The position numbers were made by a program, and so were the translations under genes. From the NCBI GenBank assembly GCA_029339195.1, contig JAPTJF010000323.1, positions 1-64,000 on the forward strand: DNA of 64,000 bases. The letters are read 5' to 3'. This DNA is from Micractinium sp. NFX-FRZ (taxonomy: Eukaryota > Chlorophyta > Trebouxiophyceae > Chlorellales > Chlorellaceae). The notes under the pieces were generated by a model. The model was not told the DNA's origin, made no database searches, and saw only the letters and a program-made list of their open reading frames with translations. Below, one piece after another: positions 22,675-33,300 of this stretch (its first letter is position 1; each line of letters opens with the position of its first letter).

Positions 22675-24801
22675 TCAGTCCTCCGCATGGCCGTGCACAT
22701 TGCGCTCGCCGGTTGCCGCTGGGTAGTACGTGCCTGCAGGTGTGCCAGCAGGGCCGGACACCCGCCCCTTGAGAATTTGAGACTCAGATGTAAGAATGCT
22801 CTAGCTCTGGCTGGGCAGCAGGCAGCCGGGCAGCACTCAGCATGCTATTGCCACCCAAGCAGCTTGGAGGCACCCATCCCGCCTGCCTGCCTGCCCGCCC
22901 ACCCACGCACCCCACCCACCCTCGATTGTGGCTCCAGAATGCACGCTAGCGGACACCGCCCGCTCAAACCCCGGCCGATCCGAGTGCATGAGGCTGCCAG
23001 CCGCTGAGTTGAGTGAGTCGTCTGCACGCAGGGGTGTGTGGAAGTTGCAGGGCAGGGGAGCGTGTTCAGGGGGAGAAGGGGGGGCCCTGGCGGTGTCTAC
23101 TGCACCGGGCAGGTTGGGCGGCAGCACCCAATGGGGGCATGGGGAGCGCATGGGGAACAGGGGGCCGGGGTTGGGATCCAGGCAGCAGTGCGGCCAGGCA
23201 GGAGTCCCAGGCATCAAAGGGGGTGTGTAAGAGAGGGGTGTATGAGGGGGTGTATGAGAGAGGGGGATATGAGGGGGTGTATGAGCGAGGGGGGGCAGGT
23301 GGGTGCTCACCGGTGTCGGGCATGAGGAAGAGGCGGTGCAGGCCCATGATGACCGTCTTGATGCACCTGTGTGGGAGGGCACACACACACGCACGCACAG
23401 GGAGAGAAGCCGGAGCGGTCAGGTGAGAGGATCCCCTGAAGCTCTGAAGCGTGTTCATGCACCAAGACTGGGTTGTGAAGTGGTGGGGCAGCGGCGGCGC
23501 GGTGCAGGGGGAGGGCAGGGGGCGAGGGCGGGTTCCGGAGCAGCATGAGGCGGAGGCAGGAGGGCAATGTAGGTGCGAGGGACGACAGAGGGTGGAGAAG
23601 AGTGCAAGCACGACATGCCCCGCACGCGTCGGGCCGCCAGCCTGCATCCCGCAGTCTAAGGGAGAAGCGGGTGGATGATGCAGCATGCTGGAAGCTCACA
23701 TGCCGGGCCGCCAGTCTGCGTCCAGCAGGCTCATGTCAACGTGCCCCTCGGTGTCTATCGCGGGGTGGAACACCTAGGGGGGCAGCGGGCCGGAAGGCAT
23801 AGCATGCACAGCAGGCTGGTGGGGGGCTGGCGCTGGGCAGGCATATGCTGAGCAGACACACCACTCGGGTGCTGAAATAAAGCATCGGCTGGGTGCCCAG
23901 GAGTAGCACTGCTGCCAGATTTCACAGCCACCATCGCACGCCAGCCCTGTTCTGGCTTCGCGTTGCATTCCCGTTGCATGCCCTGGCTCATCCCCAACTG
24001 TCATGCCGCGGCCCGTGGGGCGCCCCCTCACCCTCAAACCTGTGTGAGCGCCTTGACCGCTGGCGGGTCGCTTGGGAAGGATTCCGGCACCCGGAACTCA
24101 AACAGGAAGGTGCCCCCGGCATAGCAGCCCTCGTCTAAAGGGAGAGAGAGGCAGGGGGAGCAGGGCGGGCGCGCATGGTCAGTGAGGTGCGCGGCCTGGG
24201 ACCACAGCATGGCAGGCCAGCGTGGCATCGAGGGGGAGTACGAACGAATCAATAATAGCTGGCACTTGATTGCACCGATACATTGATTGCACCCATCAAT
24301 TAAGCAGGGGAGCTGTCACTTGGTTGCACCGATTAATTAAGCAAGGGGGGGAGGGGGGGACGTTGACCTGGTGTGAGTGCCACCTCAAAGTGCGACAGGT
24401 GGTCTGCGCCACGCGGGAAGCTGATACGCACGTTGTCCGGCAGGTCCAGCTCTGAGATGTCTGCAGCAGGGAGAGACAGGGGCAAGGCTGGTGGACAGAG
24501 GCGCAGGTGCACGCCGAATGTGGCGGCGCCGCCGCCGGCACAGAGCCGCACTGGGGCTTGCTAGGGGGCTGACTGTGCTGCTTTGCATTACTTGGCTGTC
24601 ATGCAGGCGGCGAGAAACGGGCTGGGCGGCCCTCTAGGCCACTTTGCGGCGCAAGGGTTCTTTGGCTCCCGCACTCTCCCTCCTGCCACAGGCGCCCCCG
24701 TTACCTTTCTGCAGGCGCATCTCTTCACCTAGTTTCATCGGGCTGCGTGGCGATCCGGGTCCCGCCGCCAGCGGGGAGCCCGGCCGCAGAGCACGAAACA
24801 T
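22675..24801 (-). CDS. UBC12-like ubiquitin/NEDD8-conjugating E2 variant lacking the catalytic cysteine
   Basis: Exons in transcript order 24801-24705, 24460-24368, 24134-24040, 23773-23700, 23366-23311, 23021-22920, 22733-22675; 191 aa. The E2 fold follows UBC12 closely: N-terminal helix ending RLQK|DISELDLPDNV, then HFEVALTPDEGCYAGGTF, FEFRVPESFPSDPPAVK, ALTQVFHPAIDTEG, DADWRPG, TVIMGLHRLFL, DDSLNSAAG and a C-terminal helix. Two catalytic features are changed. The HPN motif is HPA, and the position of the active cysteine (NVCLNIL in UBC12) is Asp in HVDMSLL. The sequence is otherwise intact, with no stops or frameshifts, so it is a pseudoenzyme rather than a decayed gene. A scaffold or regulator of neddylation, like the cysteine-less UEV proteins of ubiquitin systems, is inference. 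The last exon is the least certain; without it the frame stops at 22837. Confidence 0.82.
23222..23295 (+). repeat. Minisatellite, GGGGGTGTATGAG units
   Basis: Four to five imperfect copies of a 12-16 base unit (GGGGGTGTATGAG / GAGAGGGGGATATGAG) inside the E2 intron between exons 5 and 6. Confidence 0.8.
24252..24350 (+). repeat. AT-rich direct repeats in E2 intron
   Basis: Copies of a CACTTGATTGCACCGAT...CAATTAAGCA unit lie back to back in the intron between exons 2 and 3. Their composition is strikingly AT-rich for this GC-rich region. Confidence 0.7.
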
Positions 24802-25861
24802 ATCGAGGCCAGTTGGGCTTTGTGTTGTAAGAAGGAACGATCACTATGACATACAGATAGATTGGCGTGTCGGAGGGGGCGCGGAGCGGTCGGCACGCCA
24901 CTTGGAAGGGCGTGGCAGGTGGGCGGGACAGGCGGGCTCAGCAGGGGGGACTCAGCAGGGGGCGCTCAGCAAGGGGAGGGGAATCCTGCATTCTTCCATC
25001 GGGCAGCATGAACCCCATAAGAACGAGAGAGATTCCAGTGTTGGGGTGGAGCTGGCGGCGGTGGGTCGGGCGGGCCGGAGCGTCCGCTTTGAAGCCCAGC
25101 CAGGTGGGCAACTGATATCAGTGCCACATGGGCTGGGACAGCTCTTGTGCTAGGTAAAGGCGCAAGCTGCTATGCATTGATGCATGTGCACTTATCTGGC
25201 AGCATTAAGACGGGCAGGGGCCTAGGCTGTGAGCTACGACCATGCTGTGTGTGGCATGTTGCCCAGGTGGCGACTCCCCGGAAGCGGTCTTAAGCCGACC
25301 CACCGGGCCAGTGCGGGGAGCCCTCCCGTACGACATGAAACATGCTGAGGCTGTGAAATGGGGCTCAAAGCTAAGGGGAATGATGTTCGGAGAGCTGAAC
25401 TTTGGGGCCACATTGACAGGTAAAAGCGCACCATGCGCTCGCCGCCCAGGTGCGAGCGCACACCTGCGCTCGCGCACCGCCAGCTCAGCATGCCGCGGAG
25501 CCTCCCACACGGCCTGATGAGGCATTGGAAGGGTAGTCAGGCTCACAGGAATGGTGTTTGAACATAGCAATCGCGCTGGGGAAAGCACAATCGGCCACCA
25601 TGTGGTGATTGGATTGGGAGGGGGGAGGCACGAGCGCAGGGGGCGAGCGCAGCCAGCAGCCAGGTCAGCATCCTGCGCCTCGCATAACCCCCCGCCCTCT
25701 TTCCCCCCAACCACCCTTCACACCTCACGCATCTTGTCGCTCATTGCAGCGCCAGCAGGCCGCTTTCAGCGCCTCTGACCCCACGCCGTGGCACAACCGC
25801 CCGTGGGTTGCTCCCGACTTGGCCCGGCCCTGCCCAGCCTTCTCTTTAGCCTACGCCAGCC
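24802..25861. promoter_or_regulatory. Divergent intergenic region between E2-like and F-box/RCC1 genes
   Basis: 1060 bp separate two divergent start codons, so both promoters must lie here. I see no recognisable box. An open frame at 25242-25517 ends in a donor-like sequence, but no partner exon could be matched. Confidence 0.5.
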
Positions 25862-28800
25862 ATGGAGGAAGCACCGCCGTCAACAACGGGCCGCCTAACG
25901 CGCAGCGCCTCGCGCAAGCGGGCCTCGGGGGCGGGCGCCCCGCTCTCCCCGCTGCTCTCCGATTTCTTCGAGCCGGCGCGGAAGCAGGCTCGCACTGCGG
26001 CAGCCCCTACCCTGCGGCACATTCGCAAGCGAGGGGGTGTGGCGCCCTCCGCCGCGCCCCAGCTTACCGGCCACCTAGGGGTGCTGCCCGAGGAGGTGAT
26101 TGGGTGCCTGTTTGACGGGATGGGCTCCGGGGCAGCAGCGATCGCGGCTCGCAGCAGGGGAACTACCCGGCGCCCGCGCCGGCTGAGCAACCGCACCTGC
26201 CGCTTTCAGTAGATTGCCGAGTCAGTGCACCTGGGGTGGCCCGCTGCAGCCTGCGCACAATCCTGGTGCTGCAACACACTGGGCAATGCGGCATAGGAAC
26301 TCAGGCAGCTGCAGCTGCCTGCCTAGCCACACGCCCTGGCTGCCCGACCGACCGCTTTTCTTGCCCCTCCGCCTCCCTCCTCCCGCCCCGCCCGCCTGTG
26401 TCTGCAGCTGCTGCAACAGGTGCTGGGGTACTGCGGTGCTCGCGAGCTCGGCGCGCTGGAGGCCACCTGCTCCTACTTTATCAAGAGCGGGCTGACAGAC
26501 CGCATCGCCAAGCACCACCTGCGGGACATCCCCCGCGCCAAGGGGCTCAAGCCGGAGATCAGGTAGGGCTGGTGGGCGCAGGAAAAGGGGGGTGGGTTGG
26601 AGGGCCCATGGGTGCAGAGCTTGGCAGGCAGGCTGCGTGTGCCGGCTTCTGTCCAGCAGCACGCATGCGCTGAACAGCATACCGTCGCAAACCATGGAGT
26701 CCATGCCGTTGGTCCATGCCGTCCCCTCTGGACATCATGCCCCCGTTGCTGCCCCTCGTTCCCCCCACCCTTCTCGCCAACTGCTGACTCCTCTCCCCGC
26801 CCCCCCATCCCCCAACTGCTGTTCTGTGCTGTGCTGCAGCAAGGGCGAGTCGTACGTGACGCTGCTGAACTTTGTGCAGGGCCAGTCTAGTGCGGCGGCG
26901 CAAGGCACCGCCATTGCTCTAGGCACCTACCACACGGTGGCGCTGCTGTGCCAGCCCGACAACGAGGCAGTCTCAGAGTATGCGATGTACAGCTGCGGCC
27001 GCGGCTTCCACGGCCAGCTGGGGCTGGAGCACTTTGACAACCAGGAGGCGCCGCAGCGGGTGGGTGCTGGCTGCTGTGTGTGTGGGGACCTGGGAGGTGG
27101 GCAGCCGTGTTCAAGAGGATGCATGATGGCACCAGGCAAGCCATGCAGCTTGCCTCCTGCTCCCTCTGCCCCGTCTGCTTGGGCAGTGCTTTCTCACAGC
27201 TCAGCCAATTCCAACTAGTCCTGCCCTCTTGCAACCCCGCCTTTCTCCACAGGTGGGCGCGGTGGAGCGCGACGTCAAGGTGCCGCTCTACCAGGGCACG
27301 CCCGAAGACATCCACCTGGCGGTGGTCAGCGCAGGAAGCAGCCACTCGGCCAGCATCTCTCGCAGGTGTGCTGGGGCAGGGGGCAGCAGGGGGTCGTGTA
27401 TGCAAGTGGCAGAGGCGTGGGTGGCGCCATAATGCTGTGTGGCGCTGCCGCTCTGTTGGCCCTTTGCCCAGCGCCCGTCCCCTGCTCCGCAGTTGTTCTG
27501 CAGCTGAATCACCCCCACCCTACTCCTGCCGTATTACTCTGCAGGGGTGAGCTGTACACGTGGGGCCTGGCCAGCAGCGGCGAGCTGGGCCACGGCGGAT
27601 GGACGCCCATTGAGGTCAACGTCCCGCGCATGATCACCTCCCTGCAGCGCACCCGCATCGTGTCGGTGGCCTGCGGCGCCAACCACACGCTTGCCATCTC
27701 GGAGCAGGGGCAGCTCTGGTCGTGCGGGCGCGGGCGGCATGGGCAGGTGGGCGGCGCTGTTGGCGTGCTGTCTGGGGCCCTGGGGGCAGGGCTGTGGGGG
27801 ATGAGCAACGCCTGCAGCTAAGCTTGGCTCGACAGCTGCCTGCTGTCTCCTGCAGTCGCCTCCCATCCGCACTTTGCCACCCCTGCTTACCCATGCTCCG
27901 TGCCCACCCCCCTTCCCCCTGTCCCATCTGCAGCTGGGCCACGGCCACTTCCATGACGAGGGTCTGCTGCAGCTAGTGGAGACCATCCGGCACGAGCGCA
28001 TCGTGTCCGTGGCGGCAGGGCGCGCGCACAGCGTGGCGCTGGCGGCAGACGGCAAGATCTTCACCTGGGGAGACGCGTCCCGCGGGCAGCTGGGGCACGC
28101 CAACCTGGCGGCGGTGATGCAGGGGCCCAACCCGCAGCCGGTGTCCGTCCCCTTCCCCCAGGCCATCCAGAGCCTGGAGCCGGCACGGCTGAAGCCGCCG
28201 GCGCGCGTCACCGCCATTGCCGCCGGTGGCGACCACTCCATGGCCGTCACCGTGGCGGGCTCGCTACTGGCGTTTGGCTGCAACAAGCATGGGCAGGCAA
28301 GTGGGGGATCGGGGGACTTTCAAGCTGCTGCCTGTGTGACCGTCTGGCTGAAATGCTTCAAACTGCCTGCCTGGGAGTTCACTGTGCAGGAGAGCGCATC
28401 ATCAGCGGTTGCTACCTCCTGTGCTTCCCAGCCCTGCACGCCCACTCACAGCTGTCTCCGCCCCCCTCCCCACTGCCTCTCTGCAGCTGGGCACCGGCGA
28501 CACGCTGGACCGGCTGGTGCCCACCGAGGTGCCGCTGGCTCTGGAGAGCGAGGTGGGGCAGCTGGTCCGTGCGATGCAGGTGCAGTGCGGCGCGCAGCAC
28601 ACGCTGGCGCTGGTGCAGGTGCAGGGCCAGCACCAGGTGCGCTCAGTGGGCGGCAACAGCTACGGAGAGCTGGGCCTGAACGACCGCGTGGAGCGCCACC
28701 GCTTCCACCCCATCCCCGCGCTCAAGGTGGGTGGCTGTGTGGACGGGGAGGGGCAGGGGGTGTTGGCTACGGGTTGATGAGTCGTGCGAGACCACCTGCT

Positions 28801-29451
28801 TGGCTGCTGCTGAATGGCCAGGAGCATGCGTGCCTCCCTCCTCCCCTTCCATCAGCCCTGGCTTGCTTCTGCCTTTGCCTTGCTTGCCCGCCACGCCCAA
28901 GAGCACCCAACAAACGTTGCTGCACCCACCTTTCATGCTGCAGGGCAAGCAGGTGGTGTGCGTGTCGGTGGGTGACTGGCACAATGCCGCCATCTGCAAG
29001 GACGGACGGCTCTACGTGTGGGGCCGCGGCGACTGCGGGTGAGTCGCCTCTTTGTCAGCCGAGCGTGGCAGTGCGGCAGGGTACAGCTTGTTCATGCACT
29101 GAGCTGTGCTTATCCCCCAGTTGGCAAGTTGGTACACGTGCTGCTTTCCTTTGCTGTGTTTCCTCAACTGACAGCTGGGTGTGCGTGCGTTCCTTTCCCT
29201 TTCTGGTTTACGTGGTGCTTATTATCTAAGTTTTGCCCCGCTCTGCTCGCTTTTTGCCACCCTGCAGGCAGCTGGGCCTGGGCGACGACAGGAACCGCTG
29301 GGTGCCCAAGCTGCTCAAGGGCTTCACCATCATCCACCCCGACCGCACGCTGCGCCGCAACCGCAAGCCCGTGCTCAAGGCGCTGCTGCTGCAAGAGGAG
29401 CCCGGCAGCAGCTCACGCAGCGCGCGCAGCACACGGTCGGCAGCACAGTAG
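25862..29451 (+). CDS. F-box-like RCC1-repeat protein
   Basis: Exons 25862-26095, 26408-26562, 26840-27059, 27253-27365, 27545-27746, 27934-28296 (GC donor), 28487-28726, 28944-29038, 29268-29451; 601 aa. The N-terminus is basic and disordered with a possible nuclear signal (SASRKRASG, RKQAR). Residues ~70-105 read as an F-box (LGVLPEE|LLQQVLGYC-ARELGALEATC). About seven RCC1 blades follow: YSCGRGFHGQLGLEH, YTWGLASSGELGHG, WSCGRGRHGQLGHG, FTWGDASRGQLGHA, LAFGCNKHGQLGTG, SVGGNSYGELGLN and YVWGRGDCGQLGLG. The tail is basic (LRRNRKP) and ends SRSARSTRSAAQ. RCC1 propellers include Ran-GEF and the UVR8 photoreceptor, but the Trp cluster diagnostic of UVR8 is not evident. With the F-box, a substrate-receptor role in an SCF ligase is the more likely inference. 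Confidence 0.9.
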
Positions 29452-30318
29452 CCCCCCCAGCTTGTGTGGTCGGCTTGACAGCCTAGCTTGCCTGTCTACC
29501 AGCGCTGCGCGCTGCGAGGCGCGCAGCTGGCTCGCCGGATCGTTGTCAGCCTGCCCGCGGTTGGCAGGGCGTGCTGTGGCCAGCCCGGCGCAATGGCAGC
29601 TGCCAGCCCCGCACCGCCCCTGCCTGCAATTGTACATCCGGTTTTTTACGCCCCTCCCATTACCGAGGGCGCACTGACTGAGACCGTCTCCCCTTCCTGA
29701 CTGTGTGTGCCTGTGTGGGGTGCTGCGCTGTGCCAGGACCTGTGGCCCACCGGTTGCTGGCTTGCTGTGTAGTCCGGGCCAGGGCCAATGCCGCAGCGTC
29801 CCCCTCGCCTGCTCTCATGCTCTACTTTTGACCTGCCACAACCATCATGACAATCGCTATTCTTTGCACCCTTTTCACCTCCCCGATTGCTCCCAATCAG
29901 CACACATCCCACAATCATCTCTCTCTCCCTCATATGTCTCGCGTCCCACCAGCACGCTGGTTCCCGCCCGCCCCCGCCAAGGCGCCCTATTGGTTACAAT
30001 CTGCCCTCTCCTTTCCTTTCCTCTCTGCCCTTCCCCGCTCCCGCTCCCACCTGAACTTGAACCACCGCAACGGCATTGCAACATCCCATGCCGCGCTGCA
30101 CCCCCTCGCCTGTCTATTCCCTCTCGTACCCCTCCCCCTCCTCTCTACTGGTTGTGCACAGCACCGCACTGTAACGTTGTGGTACTGCACTGCACCACGG
30201 TACAAGAAGCAGGGGAGCGTGGCGCACAAGTGGTGTTCATGTCGATCGCAGTTGATGCACCGGGGCACCCCAGGCTAGCTCCTTGCCCCAGGCCTGCCAC
30301 TGACTGTTCTGCCGTGCC
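29452..30318. other. Intergenic between convergent genes, 867 bp
   Basis: It should hold the 3' UTRs of the RCC1 gene (+) and polymerase lambda (-). TGTAA, the usual green-algal poly(A) signal, occurs on the + strand near 30170 and on the - strand near 29994. The latter is ~325 bases past the polymerase stop and is a plausible signal. Confidence 0.45.
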
Positions 30319-33300
30319 TCAAGGTGCGTTGCGCTGATGCGGCGGCCGGTACGGGATGTCCAGCAGCTCAAACAGATCCTGCTCCGTGTCCACCCGCCGC
30401 CCCGGCTGCCAGCCTGGCGGCCACCGCTCCTGCCCGCTGCGGTCCACTGGGGGGCACTCGTCTGGAACAATGAGGGAGCGGCCGCCAACCTTGCGCAGTA
30501 GCCTGTATAGGGCAGAAAGAGGAGGTGTTTCAGGCGCACGCTCGACTGCGGTGGGGCAGTCTTGAGGAGCAGCCTAGCAGCGCAGGCTGTCCCAGCGCTG
30601 AACTGGCAGGCACCGCACCGAGAGCATGGCGACAGCCCAGCCTCGTGACGCGACACAGCGACTGCGCTCCTGAGGCCAGCCCTTGGCAGGGCATCTGTGC
30701 GCACAGCTGAGGAAAAGCTGGACCCCTCGCCACACTGGAAGCTGCCCTCCCCAGCTTGTGTGCTGCGCACCTGTGTGAGCTGAGGAACATGCCGCAGTCC
30801 TTTGCGTGCTGCCGCATGAAGCGCAGGTACTGCCGGCTGCCAATCCAGCCTGGCAGCAGGGGTGCAGCCAGGGGGAGTGCTACAAGGTCAGTCGACCAAA
30901 GACAAGGTTCCCTGCCTTCATGCGCCTCCCCACCCTTCTTTCACTTGCAATCCCGACTCAGCTGCCCCAGCTTCCCTCTGGCCCCACCCACTGCAGCTGC
31001 CCGACTTTACACCTCCTGAACCATGGGCCCAAATAGTCAGCCGCCCACCTGCCAAACGGGCGCACCACTGAATCACAACACAACACGTCTCGCTCAACCC
31101 CTGCACCGACTCGCCCACAGCACGGTTAGCAAGCTCAACTGATGGGTGCCTCTGACAGGCAGTGCCCCCCCATCTCCCTGCCACCTGGCTCACCAACTAG
31201 TGCAAAGGCAAACTCGTCCGCTGGTGCAATGATGACATCCATCCGCCGCACCCTGCCTGCCCTGGTGTTGAACATGCCATACACATGATCGAACCTGGAA
31301 AGTTGAACAGAGGGCAGGAGGATGGGGTGGGGAGGAGGGTGAGGGCAATTGCAGCGCTGGGGACGACCTGAGCCCCAAGGCGCAGGGCAGGGCAAGCAAA
31401 ACGGTGCCGCGGGCACCCCGTGCTGGCTGCAGGTCAGTAGAATGCACACAGCCCAGCCGTGGCCCCGGACAGGGCACCCTCCCACCGCTTTCCTGCCGGC
31501 AGCTCACTTGTCCATGGTCTGAACGGAGGGCGCTGCAGAGGCATCCTTCAAGTGCTCCTCCTTCAGCCTGTCCAGGTGGGACGGCAGCAGCCCCGCCTGG
31601 ACCCTGCAAACATGGAGGGCAGGCAGGGACGCAGAGACGGTGCGAGGGAGGTCAGCAGCCCGGCAGGTGGTCAGGCAGACAGTGCACGGGAGGCTCGCAG
31701 GCAGGGCGCATGGGCAGCCAGGCATAGATGGTGCGGGGGAAATGGGCGGGCAGGCAGGAAGGCAGGCAGAGATAGTGCGAGAGAGGCAAGCAAGCAGGAT
31801 GGCAGGCGGCAGGATGGCAGCTTGACATGTTGCGGGCAGGTAGAGTCGCCCCATCTGGCGCTGGGGCATGCGCCTCTCAGCACAAGAGAGCTCCTTCACC
31901 CCACATCAATACACCCAAAGCACACCTGACCCAGGGCCCCTCTTGCCTGCACATGCCCTCGCTTGGAGGCACGAGACGTCCGGCCCCCACCAATTGGTCC
32001 CTCAGCCGCAGCACCACCCCCTCAATTGCCTTGTCCGGGTGCGTCACCAAAAAGTCTGAGCACCGGGCAGCGGGATGGGCGGGTGAATAAGCCGGGTGTA
32101 GGGGGTGGGGCCGACGCCCAGCAAAGCACACCCACGGTGCAGTTGGCAATGGTTGTTCACAAGCCTTGGCAGAGGAGTGCACACACCTCAAAATCCAGGG
32201 ATTCGTTTCGGTCCCCATCACCCGCATGCTTAGCGCCAGCTCATCCTGACCAACCCAGCCCCCGCCCTGCGCCGCCGCCCTCTCCCAGCTTCCAGCCGCC
32301 TTGCATGCAACCCACATCTCTGTTCATATGCACCTCTCCAACGCACTACCTTTCAGGCAAATGACTTCACCTGCATCGTGAGCGGCCGCTGAGCGCCGCC
32401 CGCCGCCCACCAGCTCCACCCGCCAGCCGCCGTGCCCGCTGGCCTCCTGCAGCCCGCCAATCACAGCCGCCCGCATCTCCTCCACCTCCTCAGGCGCTGC
32501 AGCCAGCCAGGCCAGACGCCACATGCTGAGCAAGCCAAGCCAAACGCCACATGCTGAGAGGCATGAACTGCGCAGCGCATTCATGCCTCTCACTTCGCAG
32601 ATGCCCTCTGTCTGGCCATGCCCTGAAACGCGACCGCCAACTCCAACACGGCCACCCCGCCTCCCTACAACCTGCAACACCGCCTCCACCGGCACGCTTC
32701 CTTCCACCTCACCAGTGTTCACGGTGCTGCAGACAAGTCAACCACAGTTGCCCGCCCAGTAGCCATCCACCATTATCACGCCCCTCTCTGCGCACATCCC
32801 CAAGTTTGGACGTCGGCTCCCTCACCGGTGCCCTCCAGCAGCTGCACGTGGTGCTGCAGCGAAGTGACCACAGCTATCTACGTTGTACACAGCCTCTTCT
32901 TTGTGCCCCATCTGTGCCCCCCTCAAGGCATGCACTCAGCAGCTCACCGGTCCCCTCCAGCAGCTCTTCATGGTGCTCCAGTGAGAAGCGCTGCTCATGG
33001 GACAGAGCCCAGTGGCCGCCTGGGTCCAGCGGACCGCCTGGCTGCGATGCCTCCAGAACATCCTCATAGCTCCTGAGAGCAGAGGGAGAGGGGAAGGGCC
33101 CAGAGGGTGGGCAGTTGGGAATCAAAGGGAGGACCCGGACGCCTTGGGGCGGCCTGGCCCCGCCAACATGTGCACACCCTGGTGCCTTCAAGGTGGGATG
33201 GGGTGCAGGGCGCAGGGAACTCTCATGCAGGAGTCTAGCTCAAGTTGGGCAGGGCTGGTGGTCCCCTGCCGCCATGTGCCGCCGGCACCCACCCAGATGG

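Noticed and set aside
22837..23020. Alternative E2 C-terminus by read-through (GGWGAWVGGQAGRRDG...)
   Set aside because: Gly/Arg-rich read-through of an intron starting GTGGGT; splicing to 22733 gives a phase-consistent end (IE|GTYYPAATG) closer in length to UBC12. Kept as a lower-probability alternative.
23222..23295. Possible CRISPR-like array
   Set aside because: Units are 12-16 bases without unique spacers; an ordinary minisatellite in an intron.
25205..25714. Overlapping frames on both strands in the E2/RCC1 intergenic region (169 codons minus, 91 codons plus)
   Set aside because: The two strands are equally open; no homology and no compatible partner exons, although the plus frame ends in a GTAAAA donor-like sequence.
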